Shown: piece by piece, positions 34,830 through 45,976 of the stretch
How positions within the stretch are numbered: position 1 is the first letter of the stretch
Layout of the letters: every line of letters starts with the position of its first letter
Made by a program: the position numbers and the translations under genes
NCBI GenBank assembly: GCA_030549175.1
Contig: JAUKUA010000002.1
Location: forward strand, 4,340,001 to 4,404,000
Origin: Lasiosphaeris hirsuta
Lineage: Eukaryota > Ascomycota > Sordariomycetes > Sordariales > Lasiosphaeriaceae
Length of the DNA: 64,000 bases
Direction: 5' to 3'
The notes under the pieces: generated by a model
Told to the model about the DNA's origin: nothing
Database searches by the model: none
Seen by the model: the letters and a program-made list of their open reading frames with translations, nothing else

Positions 34830-37051
34830 ACACTAGCTGAATATTTGACTCCGCCGATGCCTCAAACTCACGCATCAGATCCTTGTCAAAAACCCTCCCA
34901 ACACTAAGCCGCCTAAACACGCCACTGTCACCATTTATCTCCTTGAGGAAGAGCAAGTCCAGCACGGGGTCGACATGTTTGAGCAAAAGTCCACTGCGAA
35001 GATAACCTCGTCGACACATAAAGGGCATGGACGGCGATCCCGGCATCCGCGCACCTGTCACTCTCCCCCACGTTGAGCTGCTCCAGAGACGCCCAGCCAG
35101 CAATCGCCTCGGGATTCTCGGGAGCGCAAACGGCCCGCCACTGTGAGGGCGACTCTGGCGTGGGGCTGTAGGCCGTGGCGAACGCGGCCGTGTGCAGGTT
35201 TCTCGTCGGTGTCTAGGTATCCCCGGACGTGGACGGGACGCAGCTTGTCCCGCAGATGCAAGCACGCAAAAATATTGGTCGCGTCGAACCTCGCCCGCTC
35301 GGGCTCGCCCGAGCCGAGGATGTCCCTCCTCACCGCCCACCCCCTCGCGTCCACGAGATAATCCGCGTGATGGTGCCTCCCCCGCCTCTTCCTCTGGCAC
35401 ACACCAACAACGCTGGCGGCTTTCCTCTCTCCATTACTCCTCGCCGGCCACTTCGTCCTCGTCATCAGCGCCGCCCACGACTACGACGGCGCCTCCTCTA
35501 CCCGCACCGTCTATACCGCCTCCCCCTCGGCCCGCTCCTCCTCCCGCAACAGCCCGCGGTGCAAGTCCCGCAGCCACAACCCGGATAGATACACTTCGTG
35601 CTGCCCGCCCGGGTCCTGCCCAACCTTCCCCGCCAGTATCAGCTCCACCTTCTTGGCCAACCCCGCTACCCCCAGCACCCGGTCCTTCTCCGGCTTGGTC
35701 AAGCTGCAGGCCGAGTACACCTTGAGCGCGCGGTACCAGAAGTCCAGGATAGTCATGCCCCCGCTGCTCGCGGTATCTGGGTCGACCTGGAGGGCCGCCT
35801 TCAGCCGCAGGTGCGCCTACAGGTCCGGCTAGGTGATGTTGCCGACGTGGATCTGCTCGCGGGACTTGGTGCGAGGGCCGGTCGTGTGACATTCGAAGAC
35901 GAGACCCGACGGGATGTACCAGAGCAGGCGCTTGGAGAGGAGCCATTCCTGGAGGGTGGGGATGTAGGGGTGCAGTAGACCGTCTGTCATGTCGGAGGCG
36001 GTGCCGGCGATGGTGAGGAGGAAGAATTGGTAGTACTGGGCCATCTGGGGCGCTTCGCGGAGCTAGTCGGCGCCTGAGTCGCCCCACTGGATGATGCAGA
36101 GCGGGTCGATCCAGACGTAAGGCACGTCGAGGCGGGCGGCGATAGCCAGGACGTCGCGGAAGAGCCTGGGGAGCACGTCGAAGGCTTGACCGTTCACGCG
36201 GTCCTGGTAGTTGGTGGGTCAGGGTGATGTAAGTGCCGCGCTTATTACTGCCGGTTTCGCTGAGGTAGAGGCGGCCGTCGGGCTTGGTGATCTCGATGCA
36301 CCGTGCCGGTAGGGGCGACGAACGAGCGTCAATGAGGTCGGTGCCTGAGACCGGTCTGGTTGCATTTGGAGTGTGATGTGGAACACTCGCTGATCCAAGA
36401 CTGGACCGTGTCGTAGTGTGCTTGCGAGGTGGGATCGGGGCCGGGATAGCGACCGGATACATCGCCGTTGATGGCCGCTGCGCTTTCTGTGTTGGAGAAG
36501 CTGTGTGAGGCTTTTTGCTCTGCATCGCACCCGTCTTCTCACTCTATTCCTCACCTGGTTCGGCGGCCAGACACACAGCTCATGGTCCGAGGCATTCCTC
36601 ACCTCGCTAAAGCGGTCGGCAATCTCTGTGCGCATGCGGTTCGCCCGCATGCCTGGGACCTACGGGCCGTAGGCTTCGCGGTAGTCCTCGGACAGGGTCA
36701 TGTGGACGTACATATCATGGTTTACCAATGTCGGCAGCCGCAAGAGGCTGAGCTCATTCTCCATCACATCCTTTGGCCGCGCGACGTCTTTTCACGCTGT
36801 CAAAGAGAAGCGCGGGAAAATCGCAACGGCCCGGTGCATCGGCCGCGGCCCAGACGTCGCTGAGAAGATAGCCGCGCCGGTGATCGGTGGCGCTGGTAAA
36901 TAAATGCCTGGAAGTTGGGCTCCCCGTGGCCCGCTTCAGACTCATCAAACTCGTCCTCGAAAGATTCGTCATTTTCGCCTTCCTCGCGGCCCGATGACGG
37001 AGGCACTGAGTCAAGCTCAATGAGGCTCCGGATACGGCGCAGCGTCGCCAT
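34830..37051 (-). pseudogene. HET-domain (heterokaryon incompatibility-type) pseudogene
   Basis: Homology to HET proteins runs through the whole interval on the minus strand but in shifting frames. From 5' to 3': MATLRRIRSLIELDSVPPSS at 37051; DVWAAADAPGRCDF (N-terminal zone); MRTEIADRFSEVRN; ITKPDGRLYLSETGSNKRGT then YITLTH (domain entry); VPYVWIDPLCIIQWGDSG; APQMAQYYQFFLLTIAGTAS; TLQEWLLSKRLLWYIPSG; and a C-terminal VFRRLSVGRVFDKDLM ending at TAG near 34830. At least four in-frame TAG codons interrupt it: 36660-36662, 36063-36065, 35829-35831 and 35817-35819. In each case the ancestral codon is readable as CAG (Gln) or TGG (Trp), which are C-to-T changes in CpA context on one strand. Frameshifts follow the YITLTH segment and elsewhere. 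HET genes act in non-self recognition; this copy cannot make a full protein. Confidence 0.85.
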
Positions 37052-37700
37052 GGTCGAGGTGAGCTGGTGAGAGGGTGAGATGAGTAAAGGCAGTGACTCG
37101 CTCGTGCTCGGTGAGCGCTCGAGGGTTGGCCTGCTGGGGTGGCCTGGTGACGCACTCAGCTTGGCTCAGCTCCTGGTTGGAGGGCACCGAAGGGGTGGTC
37201 AAGAGAACGCACAGCCACTCAGCGCAGGCCACCTGCTCCCCCCCTTTCATTGGCTTGGAGGCCGTCCAGTGAGACACGGTCGGCATCTAGGGGGTGAGGT
37301 GCGCACTTACCTCCTCCTGCAGGGAGTACACCTTCTGTAACTGGCTCCATTGCGCTCATGAGATTTTGGACAAAGTCCAGAGTTCAAGTTGCGAAATTCA
37401 ATCAGAAATAGCTAGCAAATTGCTGAAGCCTTCTTCTATGGGTATATCGCCAAGCCATCCTCCTGCACGCAAAGTGCCCTAAAAATAAAAATAAAAATAA
37501 AAATAAAAATAAAAACCCTGAATCTGCCAGCCAGATCCATCCCAGGAAAGAGAGAATACAAAACAGTCTACCAGATGATGATGGTACATGGTGGTACAAA
37601 TTGGGAAATGCAAAACTCCCATATCCACCCCGCCGTCAACAATGAGAATGAAAACCAAAACCAAAACGCCTGCCCTTGCCCGCCTCATCGCCGCCTCTCA
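37052..37700. other. Intergenic region with hexanucleotide microsatellite
   Basis: It holds a (TAAAAA)6 array at 37480-37515. No gene is seen between the HET pseudogene start and the small basic protein. Confidence 0.5.
37480..37515. repeat. (TAAAAA)6 microsatellite
   Basis: Six uninterrupted copies of a six-base unit are read directly, about 190 bases downstream of the stop of the small basic protein (minus strand). Confidence 0.9.
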
Positions 37701-38018
37701 TCACCAATACGGGCTCACGGTGACGTACTCGTATCGAGAAAAGCTTGAGCGCTTGTGTCGAGACGAGTGCTTGCCGCGCTTGGAGCTGGCGTGGTAGTAA
37801 TCCGGCTCGGCGATAAAGTACTTGGTAGGCCGGCGGCTTGGCTTGCGCGCGAACAGCTTTGCGTAGGCGTCGCGCTCCCTGTACGACCGCGAGCTCCTGT
37901 GGGTGTGAGTCCGGGTGCGGCTGCGGTAGCTGACGTTGTTGCAGCACGGGCAGTCCGACCTGTGCTTCGACGGCGCGCGGTCGCCCATGATGAACATGAG
38001 GATGTTGGGGAGCGGCAT
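37701..38018 (-). CDS. Small basic Ser/Arg/Tyr-rich protein, function unknown
   Basis: A single exon encodes 105 residues from ATG 38018 (MPLPNILMFIMGDRAPSKHR). The leader is CAACA-rich, typical of translated fungal messages. The product has a short hydrophobic start, a CPCC cluster at about residues 23-26, then Arg/Ser/His-rich sequence (SRTRTHTHRSSRSYRERDAY) and a Tyr-rich end (YEYVTVSPYW). A 20-plus percent Arg+Lys content gives a strongly positive charge. The longer upstream open frame to 38201 has no better start context. I do not recognise a family; binding of nucleic acid or cell wall polymers would fit the charge but is a guess. Confidence 0.55.
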   Translation of the reverse strand: MPLPNILMFIMGDRAPSKHRSDCPCCNNVSYRSRTRTHTHRSSRSYRERDAYAKLFARKPSRRPTKYFIAEPDYYHASSKRGKHSSRHKRSSFSRYEYVTVSPYW

Positions 38019-40398
38019 GGTTGTGGTGTTGATGTGCTGTTGGATGAAAGTTGTTGTTGGGTTCAAGTTGTAGCGACTGGATCTTTCTGGGAGAGAAATA
38101 AGTAGTGAGTGTGCTTGAGTAGATATCTGAAAGCAGATGGTTGATGAATGCAAATCTAAGACAGCAGCATGTATGGGTAGTAGCCGTGGCATCCCGTCCA
38201 ACTTATAGCTTTCCGTCCAAGGCCGCGTAAATAGTCATGTGTCAAACTGCCCATGAATTTGCCTAACTACGGTCATTCCCTAGGTCTTCAAGGTTGCCAG
38301 CTTCCCTCCCCATCCCCCCCCCCCCCCCCCCCTAGTTTACTCATTTTTGGGAGCATAGGGAGCGTGGAATCGGATGCGGGCGGTATGTTTGTTGACCGAG
38401 AGGGTCGGCTGGCGGGAAAGTCTGGCCTGGTACTGTCAGGTGTTGGTACCGCAGTGTTTTGCGACTCTTTAGGTCTGTGTCTCAGTAACCGCAATGGCCT
38501 AGGGGTCACGTCCCGACGGTCAGCACGGGCGCAGTTTTGGTGCTGTGTGCACCCTCATCTCCTACAAGCTGTTCACGTGTGCCACCCGAAGGCGATTATT
38601 GTCGCAATTATAGCAAATACTCAACACACCATTAAGTAGAGGCGCAATCAGGCAACAATAAATAAACAGAGTACCAAACAGCTTGGGTTGAAACAAATGC
38701 CCAACTCGGCATTATGCTTCTCTGTTTGCGTAAACATGAGGAGGATGGACTGACAAATCAAGCGCCACACCCTACCAGACAGCCAGAATAGCATACCGGC
38801 ATTGTGGCCATGAAAAGGCTGTGGGTTTTCGCTTGGCTGGACTTGACATTCGGCGCCATCCGTTGGTGGCCTCGCGAAGAGGCCGACCGGCTAGGAGGCA
38901 GCCCCCAAACGCCGACTTGTCATCCCGAAAGCCTTCCCAGCGCCTTTGAAACCCGAAAATCCAACAACGGCGATAATACGCTGTTGGGGGCCCCTTGCAC
39001 CCGGAGTCCCTGAGCCTGCCGAACTATTCGGGTGTGGCTTTCGAGCCTCACAACTAGCGCTGATTTTCTCATGCTATTTAGGTATATGATGATGAAAAGA
39101 GCAGCGAAGACGTAAAACTCATTCCACTAATCACTAATGGGCTGAGATGACGTACGGAACTCGGGTAGCTGCCATAATAATTCATGTGATAGGCTGAAAG
39201 CTGAAGTTATGTTATGCATACCTCCTAGCCAAATCGACAGTTTTTTTCCTGTCGCACTCTTTGAGCAAAAAGGAAATCCAATTGCCATTGCGGCTACACT
39301 ACTCTCATACCCATATGCCCGCTCTGCGACACTTGGCAAATCGCGATTTCGGAAGGTGCCTACCCCAAAGAATGCGCACAGCCACTAGGTCCTTTTTATC
39401 GCAGCCAGCCTACGCCTCCAGCAAAGGATCCCGGCACGCCAATAAGTTGAGTGACATTAGTTCGTTGGGATCTGAGTCCTGAATCCTTTCATGTATATAG
39501 CATGGCTTGGAACTGGTTCGATCCCATCCATTCACATTGAGATTGCTGAAGGATTGGCTCACAAGGAGTTTGGCTTTAGTCCTTGTAATGGGAACACTTA
39601 AGGTCGATTGGGAGTTGGGGGTAAACTATGGTAATAAATGATGTATGATTTAGGTTGGCAATATCTATTCACTGATACCGAGGTGTGGAGCTGTAGAAGC
39701 TGCCCGAGGGAGGCGCAGAAGGCGTTTTTCAACTAGGCTGCTGTTACTTGCTTCCTAATATCCTAACAACAGCCCGAAGGAGGCCAAGTCAATAAACTAG
39801 AAATTAAACCAGGGAGCCTCGCCGAAAGATATGATAGATGATGGATGAATCCCTGAATACCTATCCCACCTACCCGGTCCTATTAATTATACAGCTTCAC
39901 GTCTCAGCCAGGTTTAAGATAGGCTGCGCAGCTCGGTCTCCCAGATACAATTCGCTGGTGGCGTGTAGAATCCTACAAGAATCGATCCCGATAAACACCC
40001 TAGAAAACATCAAAAGGATTGCCCTGTTTGTTCGCTTCGCATAGTTGGTTGTCTAAACAGAATAATCGCGCATGGCCGTCACATCTCGTAATTACACGCA
40101 CAAGACTCGGGACAAGTTCTACCTTCGGTGCCGCTTTTGGAGATGTGCGAGGCCAGTGGATCCGCAGGAATTGGCCCATGGGACATTGGGAGGCTTTTCA
40201 ACTCATCACGGCAAAGAACGTGGATGAATATATATAATTAAGCATAAAACCCGGCCGAATGGGACTTTTTTTGACGTCAGACGGCAGCTTCTCCAAGATT
40301 CACACGATATTGCCAGCGGCGGCACGCACAACCGCAGATTTAGCCTTGGAACACAAGTTCTCATCCAACTTCTCTCAACAAGAACAACCACTTCGAAC
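38019..40398. other. Divergent 2.4 kb gene-poor region
   Basis: A C run is at 38314-38332. The remainder is AT-rich from about 38600 and shows no continuous coding signal or recognised motif on either strand. The last 150 bases before 40399 are CA/AAC-rich and read as the leader of the next gene. Confidence 0.5.
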
Positions 40399-40860
40399 AT
40401 GGCGATCCTCACTACCATCAAGGGCATCAGCCTCCTCTCCCTCCTCGCAGCAGCATCCTCTGCAGCCCCAACCGCAAACACCACCTCGCCCACAGCACCC
40501 TACCACGGGCCCCCCGAGCTGAATGGTGTAGCAGCCGCCAACCGCCAGGCAACCTGGGGCTCCTTTACGTGGTACAACACGGGGCTCGGGGCCTGCGGAC
40601 TATGGAACAGCGACAACGAGTTAGTCGTGGCTATGGCCAAGGCTAACTTCGACCCCGAGACGCCCGGTGGTAACCCCAATAACAACCGGCTGTGCGGCCG
40701 CCGCATCCGCGCCACGGGGAACGGTGTCTCGGTCGACGTCTCAGTCGTCGATCGTTGTGAGGGCTGCGCTTGGGGCGATCTCGACTTCAGTCCGGCGGCG
40801 TTCCGGCAGTTTGCGTCGCTCGATATCGGGCGGATATCGGGGACTTGGGAGTGGATTTAA
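40399..40860 (+). CDS. Secreted double-psi beta-barrel protein (RlpA/barwin/expansin-like)
   Basis: A single exon encodes 153 residues. The start MAILTTIKGISLLSLLAAAS gives a clear signal peptide, probably cleaved after SSA. A short Thr/Pro linker precedes a single beta-barrel of about 100 residues: GSFTWYNTGLGACGLWNSD, VVAMAKANFD, LCGRRIRATGNGVSVDVSVV, DRCEGCAWGDLDFSPAAFRQ, and a closing GRISGTWEWI. The GACG, LCGR and DRCxGC blocks supply the conserved Cys and the Asp of the barwin/expansin/RlpA superfamily; length and architecture match small fungal cerato-platanin/expansin-like and riboflavin-aldehyde-forming-enzyme-type proteins. It is likely extracellular and may bind or loosen polysaccharide; no hydrolytic activity can be claimed. 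Confidence 0.9.
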   Translation: MAILTTIKGISLLSLLAAASSAAPTANTTSPTAPYHGPPELNGVAAANRQATWGSFTWYNTGLGACGLWNSDNELVVAMAKANFDPETPGGNPNNNRLCGRRIRATGNGVSVDVSVVDRCEGCAWGDLDFSPAAFRQFASLDIGRISGTWEWI

Positions 40861-42041
40861 GATTATCATGTCGAGCTTAACGTGTTGCGTTTCCCAAATC
40901 TTGCCCTCGCCAACTCCGGTCGGCCACAATCACCCCTCCCCACTTTTTGCTCAGGCACTTGCTACGATACCCTCAGTGAGGTGACTGAAATTGGTTTGGG
41001 ACTGAATTGGCAGTGTTCTGAATTCTATTGTAATCGATAGGCGGTGAGATCTAGGGAGCATTGGGACGGGGCCGCATGTCAATCTTCAATGAATAGAGGC
41101 CCGAAAAAATGGGACGTGGCCAAGTTTCGGGTCAGAGTTAAGCCGTACAAATACGAAGTGCCACCCCACAACCGAGATAAAAAAAAATTAAAACTATTAG
41201 CACAGGCAATCGAGGACCCAACGCTGGGACCATGGCTGCTAATCTTTGGTTGGAATACCCTATGCCGCGTGTCAAATTTTAGTCTCAAGCGTAAGCAGTC
41301 CAGGATATAGGTCCAGAATGTAGTACTGGACAGTACATGACATCCAAGTGCAGTCTGTAGGACAGTACACGGCATCCTGGTACAAAAGCTAGGATGATAT
41401 ATAACACATCAGGATAATACATGTATCAGAGAGCCGAACACAAGCAATACAATTACGCAGTTGCAACCCCACCACAAGCTTGAGTGAGAGGGCTCTGTGG
41501 AGATGCACTGTACACCGGCCTTATCAATCTGGAGGACGTCACGCATGGGCTCTTTGGAAAATAGAGGCGCTCATTTTTCATAAATGGCGTTGGTGTTTCC
41601 CTCGAGCTGCTCAATCGCCGCTCGGTTCGCTGCCCGTTTCTTGAGCTCCCCCGCTTGCAGCAACGCGCTTGTCGCTGCCATCGAGACTGAAGACACGGCC
41701 TACGTGTAGATCGCCTGCCTCAATAGCTCCGGTGGGGATGGGAAGAGAGTGGTTAGGCATTTTCTTTCCCAAAAGAAAATGGATTGAAGCACCAGTTGTT
41801 CGATGTTGATTCACAAAGCAGGTGCAGATGTAGTTTGTGCGCAACCACAGCAAGTTCTCGTCAGTTGCGGAGTCAAATGTTTGGTCGATCGTGACAATGC
41901 CTCCTCGCAAGGTAGGTGCCGAGTACCTAAGGTACCGGCACCGGGCTAGGTGTGTACCTATTGCTCTCCACCCCCATCCCTCCGTGCCCTTCTTCCTCAC
42001 CAGCACCGGCGGGACTCTGGTATTTCAAAAGATATCATTGG
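40861..42041. other. Intergenic region, possible coding remnant, imperfect direct repeats
   Basis: An 18-base imperfect direct repeat (GGACAGTACATGACATCC at 41328-41345, GGACAGTACACGGCATCC at 41360-41377) is present. A minus-strand frame ending at 41611 (tail PTGAIEAGDLHVGRVFSLDG) reads like protein but lacks a good start or recognised domain; it may be an exon or relic. A GTACCTAAGGTAC palindrome is at about 41923-41936. Confidence 0.35.
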
Positions 42042-42596
42042 TAAGAGATCTGATGGGCGCGCACTATCCAATTAATGCAGGCGCACTATGCAGGCGCACT
42101 TAGTCAATTCTGCCGGTCACGCTTCCTAGATATACCCCCATAGCATTCCAGCCATCAAAATCGCCATACAAATAGCGTCAAATCCGATGCATAAAATCAC
42201 AACGCCATCAACATCACAAGGCCCTGTATGCCGCGCAATTGAATTGAAAGGCCCTGGGCCCTGAAAATGCCAAATCCGCAGTCTTTGAAGTTCTACACGA
42301 TATAGCTACATAAGCCCTGGGCCCTGGAAATGCCTGCCACTTGCAGCCACACTTGCGGCTAGGTGTTTTACGAGGTCCGGCCCCTTTGGAAGGCCCTGGC
42401 TTGCCGAATCTATCGCAAAGAAGCTCGTAACGTCTGTAGAGGCCCTCTTTTTTGTTACGGCCGTTATAGCGATTGACAGCGAACCTTCGGCTCTTTGTCC
42501 AACGGTTGATGCTATCTTAAAGCTAACCCTGCAGGTAGTGCGCCTGCATAGTGCGCCCGCATCGATTGGATAGTGCGCGCCCATCAGATCCCATTA
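42042..42596. mobile_element. MITE-like element with ~60-bp terminal inverted repeats
   Basis: The left end (GATCTGATGGGCGCGCACTA at 42047 onward) and the right end read on the minus strand (from about 42590 inward) are the same for about 55-60 bases, with only a few mismatches. Each arm contains a tandem pair of GCAGGCGCACTAT-type units (left arm 42077-42100; right arm about 42538-42560). Both ends are flanked by TA (42042-42043 and 42595-42596), the duplication expected of Tc1/mariner-type transposition. The interior of about 430 bases has no transposase; a minus-strand frame at 42306-42584 includes part of the repeat and matches nothing I know. It is therefore a non-autonomous element, presumably moved by a transposase elsewhere. 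Confidence 0.85.
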
Positions 42597-42942
42597 GTAA
42601 AGGCCTTTCCCATGTCCATAACGAGCTTCAAAGTTCCGCGCTAACAAACAAACCAGAGTTAGATTGCACACGCGTTGTTGCACTCAGGCATGGCCCGAGC
42701 GAAGCAATGAGGATGCTCTGTCGATCGCAACTACCACCTACGAAGGCTTTCCAGCCAGTTCAGCCGCATTTGATGCAGAATAAGGGCAAAGGGGTTCGCG
42801 TAAGCATAAGGTACCTAGAGATGTTGTAGATTTCAATGCATATTTTATGACAAAACCCGACTGCACACCACCTCGACTCCAAATACACCAACCCGTTTGA
42901 GGCACAGATTCATCAGCCAAAAAGCGCGCTTGTTTAGCGCCC

Positions 42943-43837
42943 CTATATATGTGGGATCAGATTAGTCCAGCCAACGCTCGCGAATGCTGGCGCAGGTAGG
43001 TATCTGAGAGAGACAAATATCTCCACCGCAATGAAGCATTTCGCCACCACTATGACGAGCGTGGCAATCGATAATATGACATCCCATACGACCGAGACCT
43101 TGGCTGAGGGCGACGTCGACTTCAAGTTTCTCCCCTTATTCACCCAAATCCAGAGCAAAGTGTAGCGTCCATTATATCCGATGCGGCCCAGATGCTGCAC
43201 CATCATCATGACCAGGAAGGCCGTTACTATGGACACAATGCCTGAGACCTGCCACAGTATCTTTTCAACGTGGGTGGGGAATTCGTAAAACCATGGCCCG
43301 ACAAACACCGCGACGACTGCATGTATGGCGCCTGGAACGACCAGTAGAACAACCTCAATCGGCCGTAGTCGAAGTGGTAAGATGGAATCGTCGGGTATTC
43401 GACGACGTAACCCTTTTGCCGATTTGGTACTGGCCTCAAGCAAGCTCAAGCTGACCTGCGTCAGGTTCTTTTCAAGGTCCTTGTGTTTTGCGGATGAGGC
43501 CAGCTCTGTTTCCCCTTTGCTTCCGCTTGATACCTCTGCGTTTGTCGATGCTCTGCGTGAAAGTGATATGAAACTAGTGCGACTTTGCGCCTCCCATTTC
43601 CCTGGTTCCTACCCTGGCTCAGGCTGATGGACCCTCAAAGTAACGGAGGTGTCTCGGCACTGGCATAGCCATCGACTCGTGTACTAGCGTAAGAAAGTCC
43701 CAAACTGGCTGTCGGGTTTTTAGGCTGTGCCACCGAGACCTGGCGTTATCCTGGGAATTTGGGGGCGTGTGGAGGAACTTGCTGACGCTGTACTGGGCTG
43801 GTCGTACCTTCCTCCTTGAAGTTTCTTCATTAGTCAT
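42943..43837 (-). pseudogene. Polytopic membrane protein, open reading frame interrupted
   Basis: The upstream frame runs from ATG 43837 (MTNEETSRRKVRPAQYSV) through TLVHESMAMPVPRHLRYFEG to a TGA at 43619. The downstream frame, open from about 43605, reads WEAQSRTSFISLSRRAS, then a charged helical stretch (KHKDLEKNLTQ), then four hydrophobic segments: PIEVVLLVVPGAIHAVVAVF, ILWQVSGIVSIVTAFLVMMM, WDVILSIATLVIVVAKCFI and a final VSLRYLP...WTNLIPHI tail. That tail is common in fungal multi-pass proteins of unknown role. The two frames are phase-compatible only through a 31-nt GT-AG segment, too short for a normal intron here, so either a very small intron or an indel separates them. Function unknown. 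Confidence 0.5.
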
Positions 43838-44636
43838 TCAGTGCATCGCAAAATGAGCGACCTGGCTGCTTCCTTCATGCACGTCAGGCAACCATGATCG
43901 AATGCCGTCCCGTAGCACCAAATTCACTGGAATACAGTGACTCGGTTTCTTTGGTTCTATTTTAAGTTTGTGGCGTGACTTATACGCAGACACGTCTGAC
44001 ATCGCCTTTTCTCACACTTCAAGCTCTCTTTCAACTCGGACACCTCATGTCGAAAGAGGGGTTCACACTAAGAGTCAACACCACCACGACAAGGAAATAC
44101 CGCATGGGACTGGCCCCTTTGCTCCTAGGTAGGCCCCGAAACATGATACCCCTTTTGGAGGGGAACTTGGTTCGATTGATTTACAGACATGCGGCCAACG
44201 TGGAACTGGGCTCGGGCCGGCTGATTGAGAAATCGACTCGGCACAACCCCCAAAGAGATCGGGAGGACTGGGACAACCCAAGTAAAGATAAAATTAAAAT
44301 TAAAATTAAAAAGATTACACGTCGAATGGCAGCGTAAAAGTCGCGACTCGCCCGATATTGGCATTTACTAGGGATGCCTCAATCCATCTCACCAGTTCCA
44401 CTGAAATATGGATACACCGAAAAAGATTGGCAATGCTTCATCCTGCAAAAATGTATTTTCGAGAGTTTTTCCAGTGACTAATACGACCTGATGCGAGAAG
44501 CAGCACCGGCAGGTTCCGAATGAAAAATGAAACAGGGTCCCCTGCCCCCTGACTCAGGCCTGGCATATGCAGGAGTTAAAGCCGCCCGAAATGGAAGGAA
44601 AGAAAACAAAAGTCCCTCCAAAGCCCCGACCCCCCT
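43838..44636. other. Intergenic region, no gene seen
   Basis: It carries short AAAATT repeats at about 44289-44312. Frames on either strand have no recognised motif. Confidence 0.4.
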
Positions 44637-45976
44637 TTAGATACCATTCGCTCCCATCAATTCCCGGCGGCCCTTTGTGGCAGGCTTCGCAAATCCAATC
44701 GTCATATCCGCCCCGTTCCAGACCGTGTAATACGCCTTGAACGCCGGACTTCCCAGAACCCACGCGGGCCGCTGTTGAATCGGATCCCTCGCGGGCTCCC
44801 TCGGGTTGAGAAGCATGGCCTGACACACGCCCGGCTTGCCGGGATACTCTCCTAGGTTGAAGAACCGCTTAGGCACCGTGACATCGGCTTCCGCGGACCC
44901 GCCCCCATACGTCCCGTTCGTATTGCCGCCCCCAACCACAAACGTCACATCCCTCGCCATACGGTCGAGCGTGCTGCACGCCGCCCCCCAAGACCCGAGC
45001 TCGTCGATCGGTCGAATCTCGCCCGAGATCTTGGCGTAGATGTCCCTCGCCGTCTCAAAGTCAGGCGTCATGATGAAGGCCGTGCCGGTATCCACCAGCG
45101 CAACACCCACCATCCTCACACCGTAGCTCTCCGCCCCCTTCCCCTGGATCCTCACCCCCCTGACTCCCACCACCCAGCTCTGCGTCGCCGCCGTCAGCTC
45201 CGCATCCAGCCTCACCGTCCTCACCTCCCCCTCAAACCGGTTCTTATCAACCCCGCCCAGCGTGAGCTGGCTGCCCTGCGGCTGGCCAGGCAGGTAGGAA
45301 AAGGAAAACTCGGGCCCCGGCAGCTGGCGCGAGCTGACGAGGCCCCAGTACAGCGTCGAGAAGGTCGAGGTGCCGTCGAACGACGAGGCGGGCGCGGACC
45401 CGAGCCCGATGATGCCGTCGGCGGGCTGCGAGGCGAGGGCGTCGCCGTAGGCGTCGCAGAGGAGGAACTGCTGCTGGGGCACGCGCAGGCCGCCGCCGAG
45501 CGAGATGGTGTCGGTGGCCACGGAGCACGAGGCGCCCTGCGGCGGCGACAGCGGAAGCGTGGTGCCCCCCGTGCCGAAGACGGGGTTGAAGGGGAGCGCG
45601 GGCGCGGGCGAGAAGGTGGATGACGCGCTTTGGTTAAAGAGGTTGTGCGCGCCGCAGCTGGTGCAGTTGGACCGCGGGAGGAGGACCGAGTTGGAGCCCG
45701 TGTCGAAGATGACTTTGCTGGGTCGGGGGTTAGCTCGCATGTCCTCCATGTCAGGTTCGAAGGGGTCACTTGCAACTTCTGAGGGGGTGTGCCCACGGTG
45801 ATGGTTCCGTACCACTGGAGGTCCGTCTTGCCTTGCAGCCAGGTTGTCAGTGCCACGTTGACGGGCTCGACCCGTTGTGGTCTTCGGGCATCGGGGCTTT
45901 GGAAGTCTCCTCGTCGGACGAAGGCTGCGGCCAACACAACGGAAGCGTGTATCACGACTGAGAACAGGAGTTTCAT
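44637..45976 (-). CDS. Secreted pepsin-like aspartic protease (A1 family)
   Basis: Two exons: 45976-45774 and 45717-44637; 427 residues. The intron 45773-45718 (56 nt) is GC-AG: donor TT|GCAAGT, branch GCTAAC, acceptor CCCAG. Only this splice gives PPQKFKVIFDTGSN with the right phase. A signal peptide (MKLLFSVVIHASVVLAAAFV) and a short propeptide precede the catalytic domain. Active-site aspartates are D73 (FDTGS) and D277 (LVDTGTAF). Further family features are the WYGTITVGTPPQ entry strand, DGIIGLGSAP, and WVLGSPAFKAYYTVW near the C terminus. There is no GPI-like tail, so it is probably released outside the cell or kept in the vacuole. It digests protein at acid pH. Confidence 0.92.
45718..45773 (-). 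other. GC-AG intron in the aspartic protease gene
   Basis: Read on the minus strand the donor is GCAAGT, the branch site GCTAAC lies 11 nt before the acceptor CCCAG, and the length is 56 nt. The competing GT four bases downstream (GTGACC) gives the wrong phase and destroys the catalytic FDTGS motif. Confidence 0.85.
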
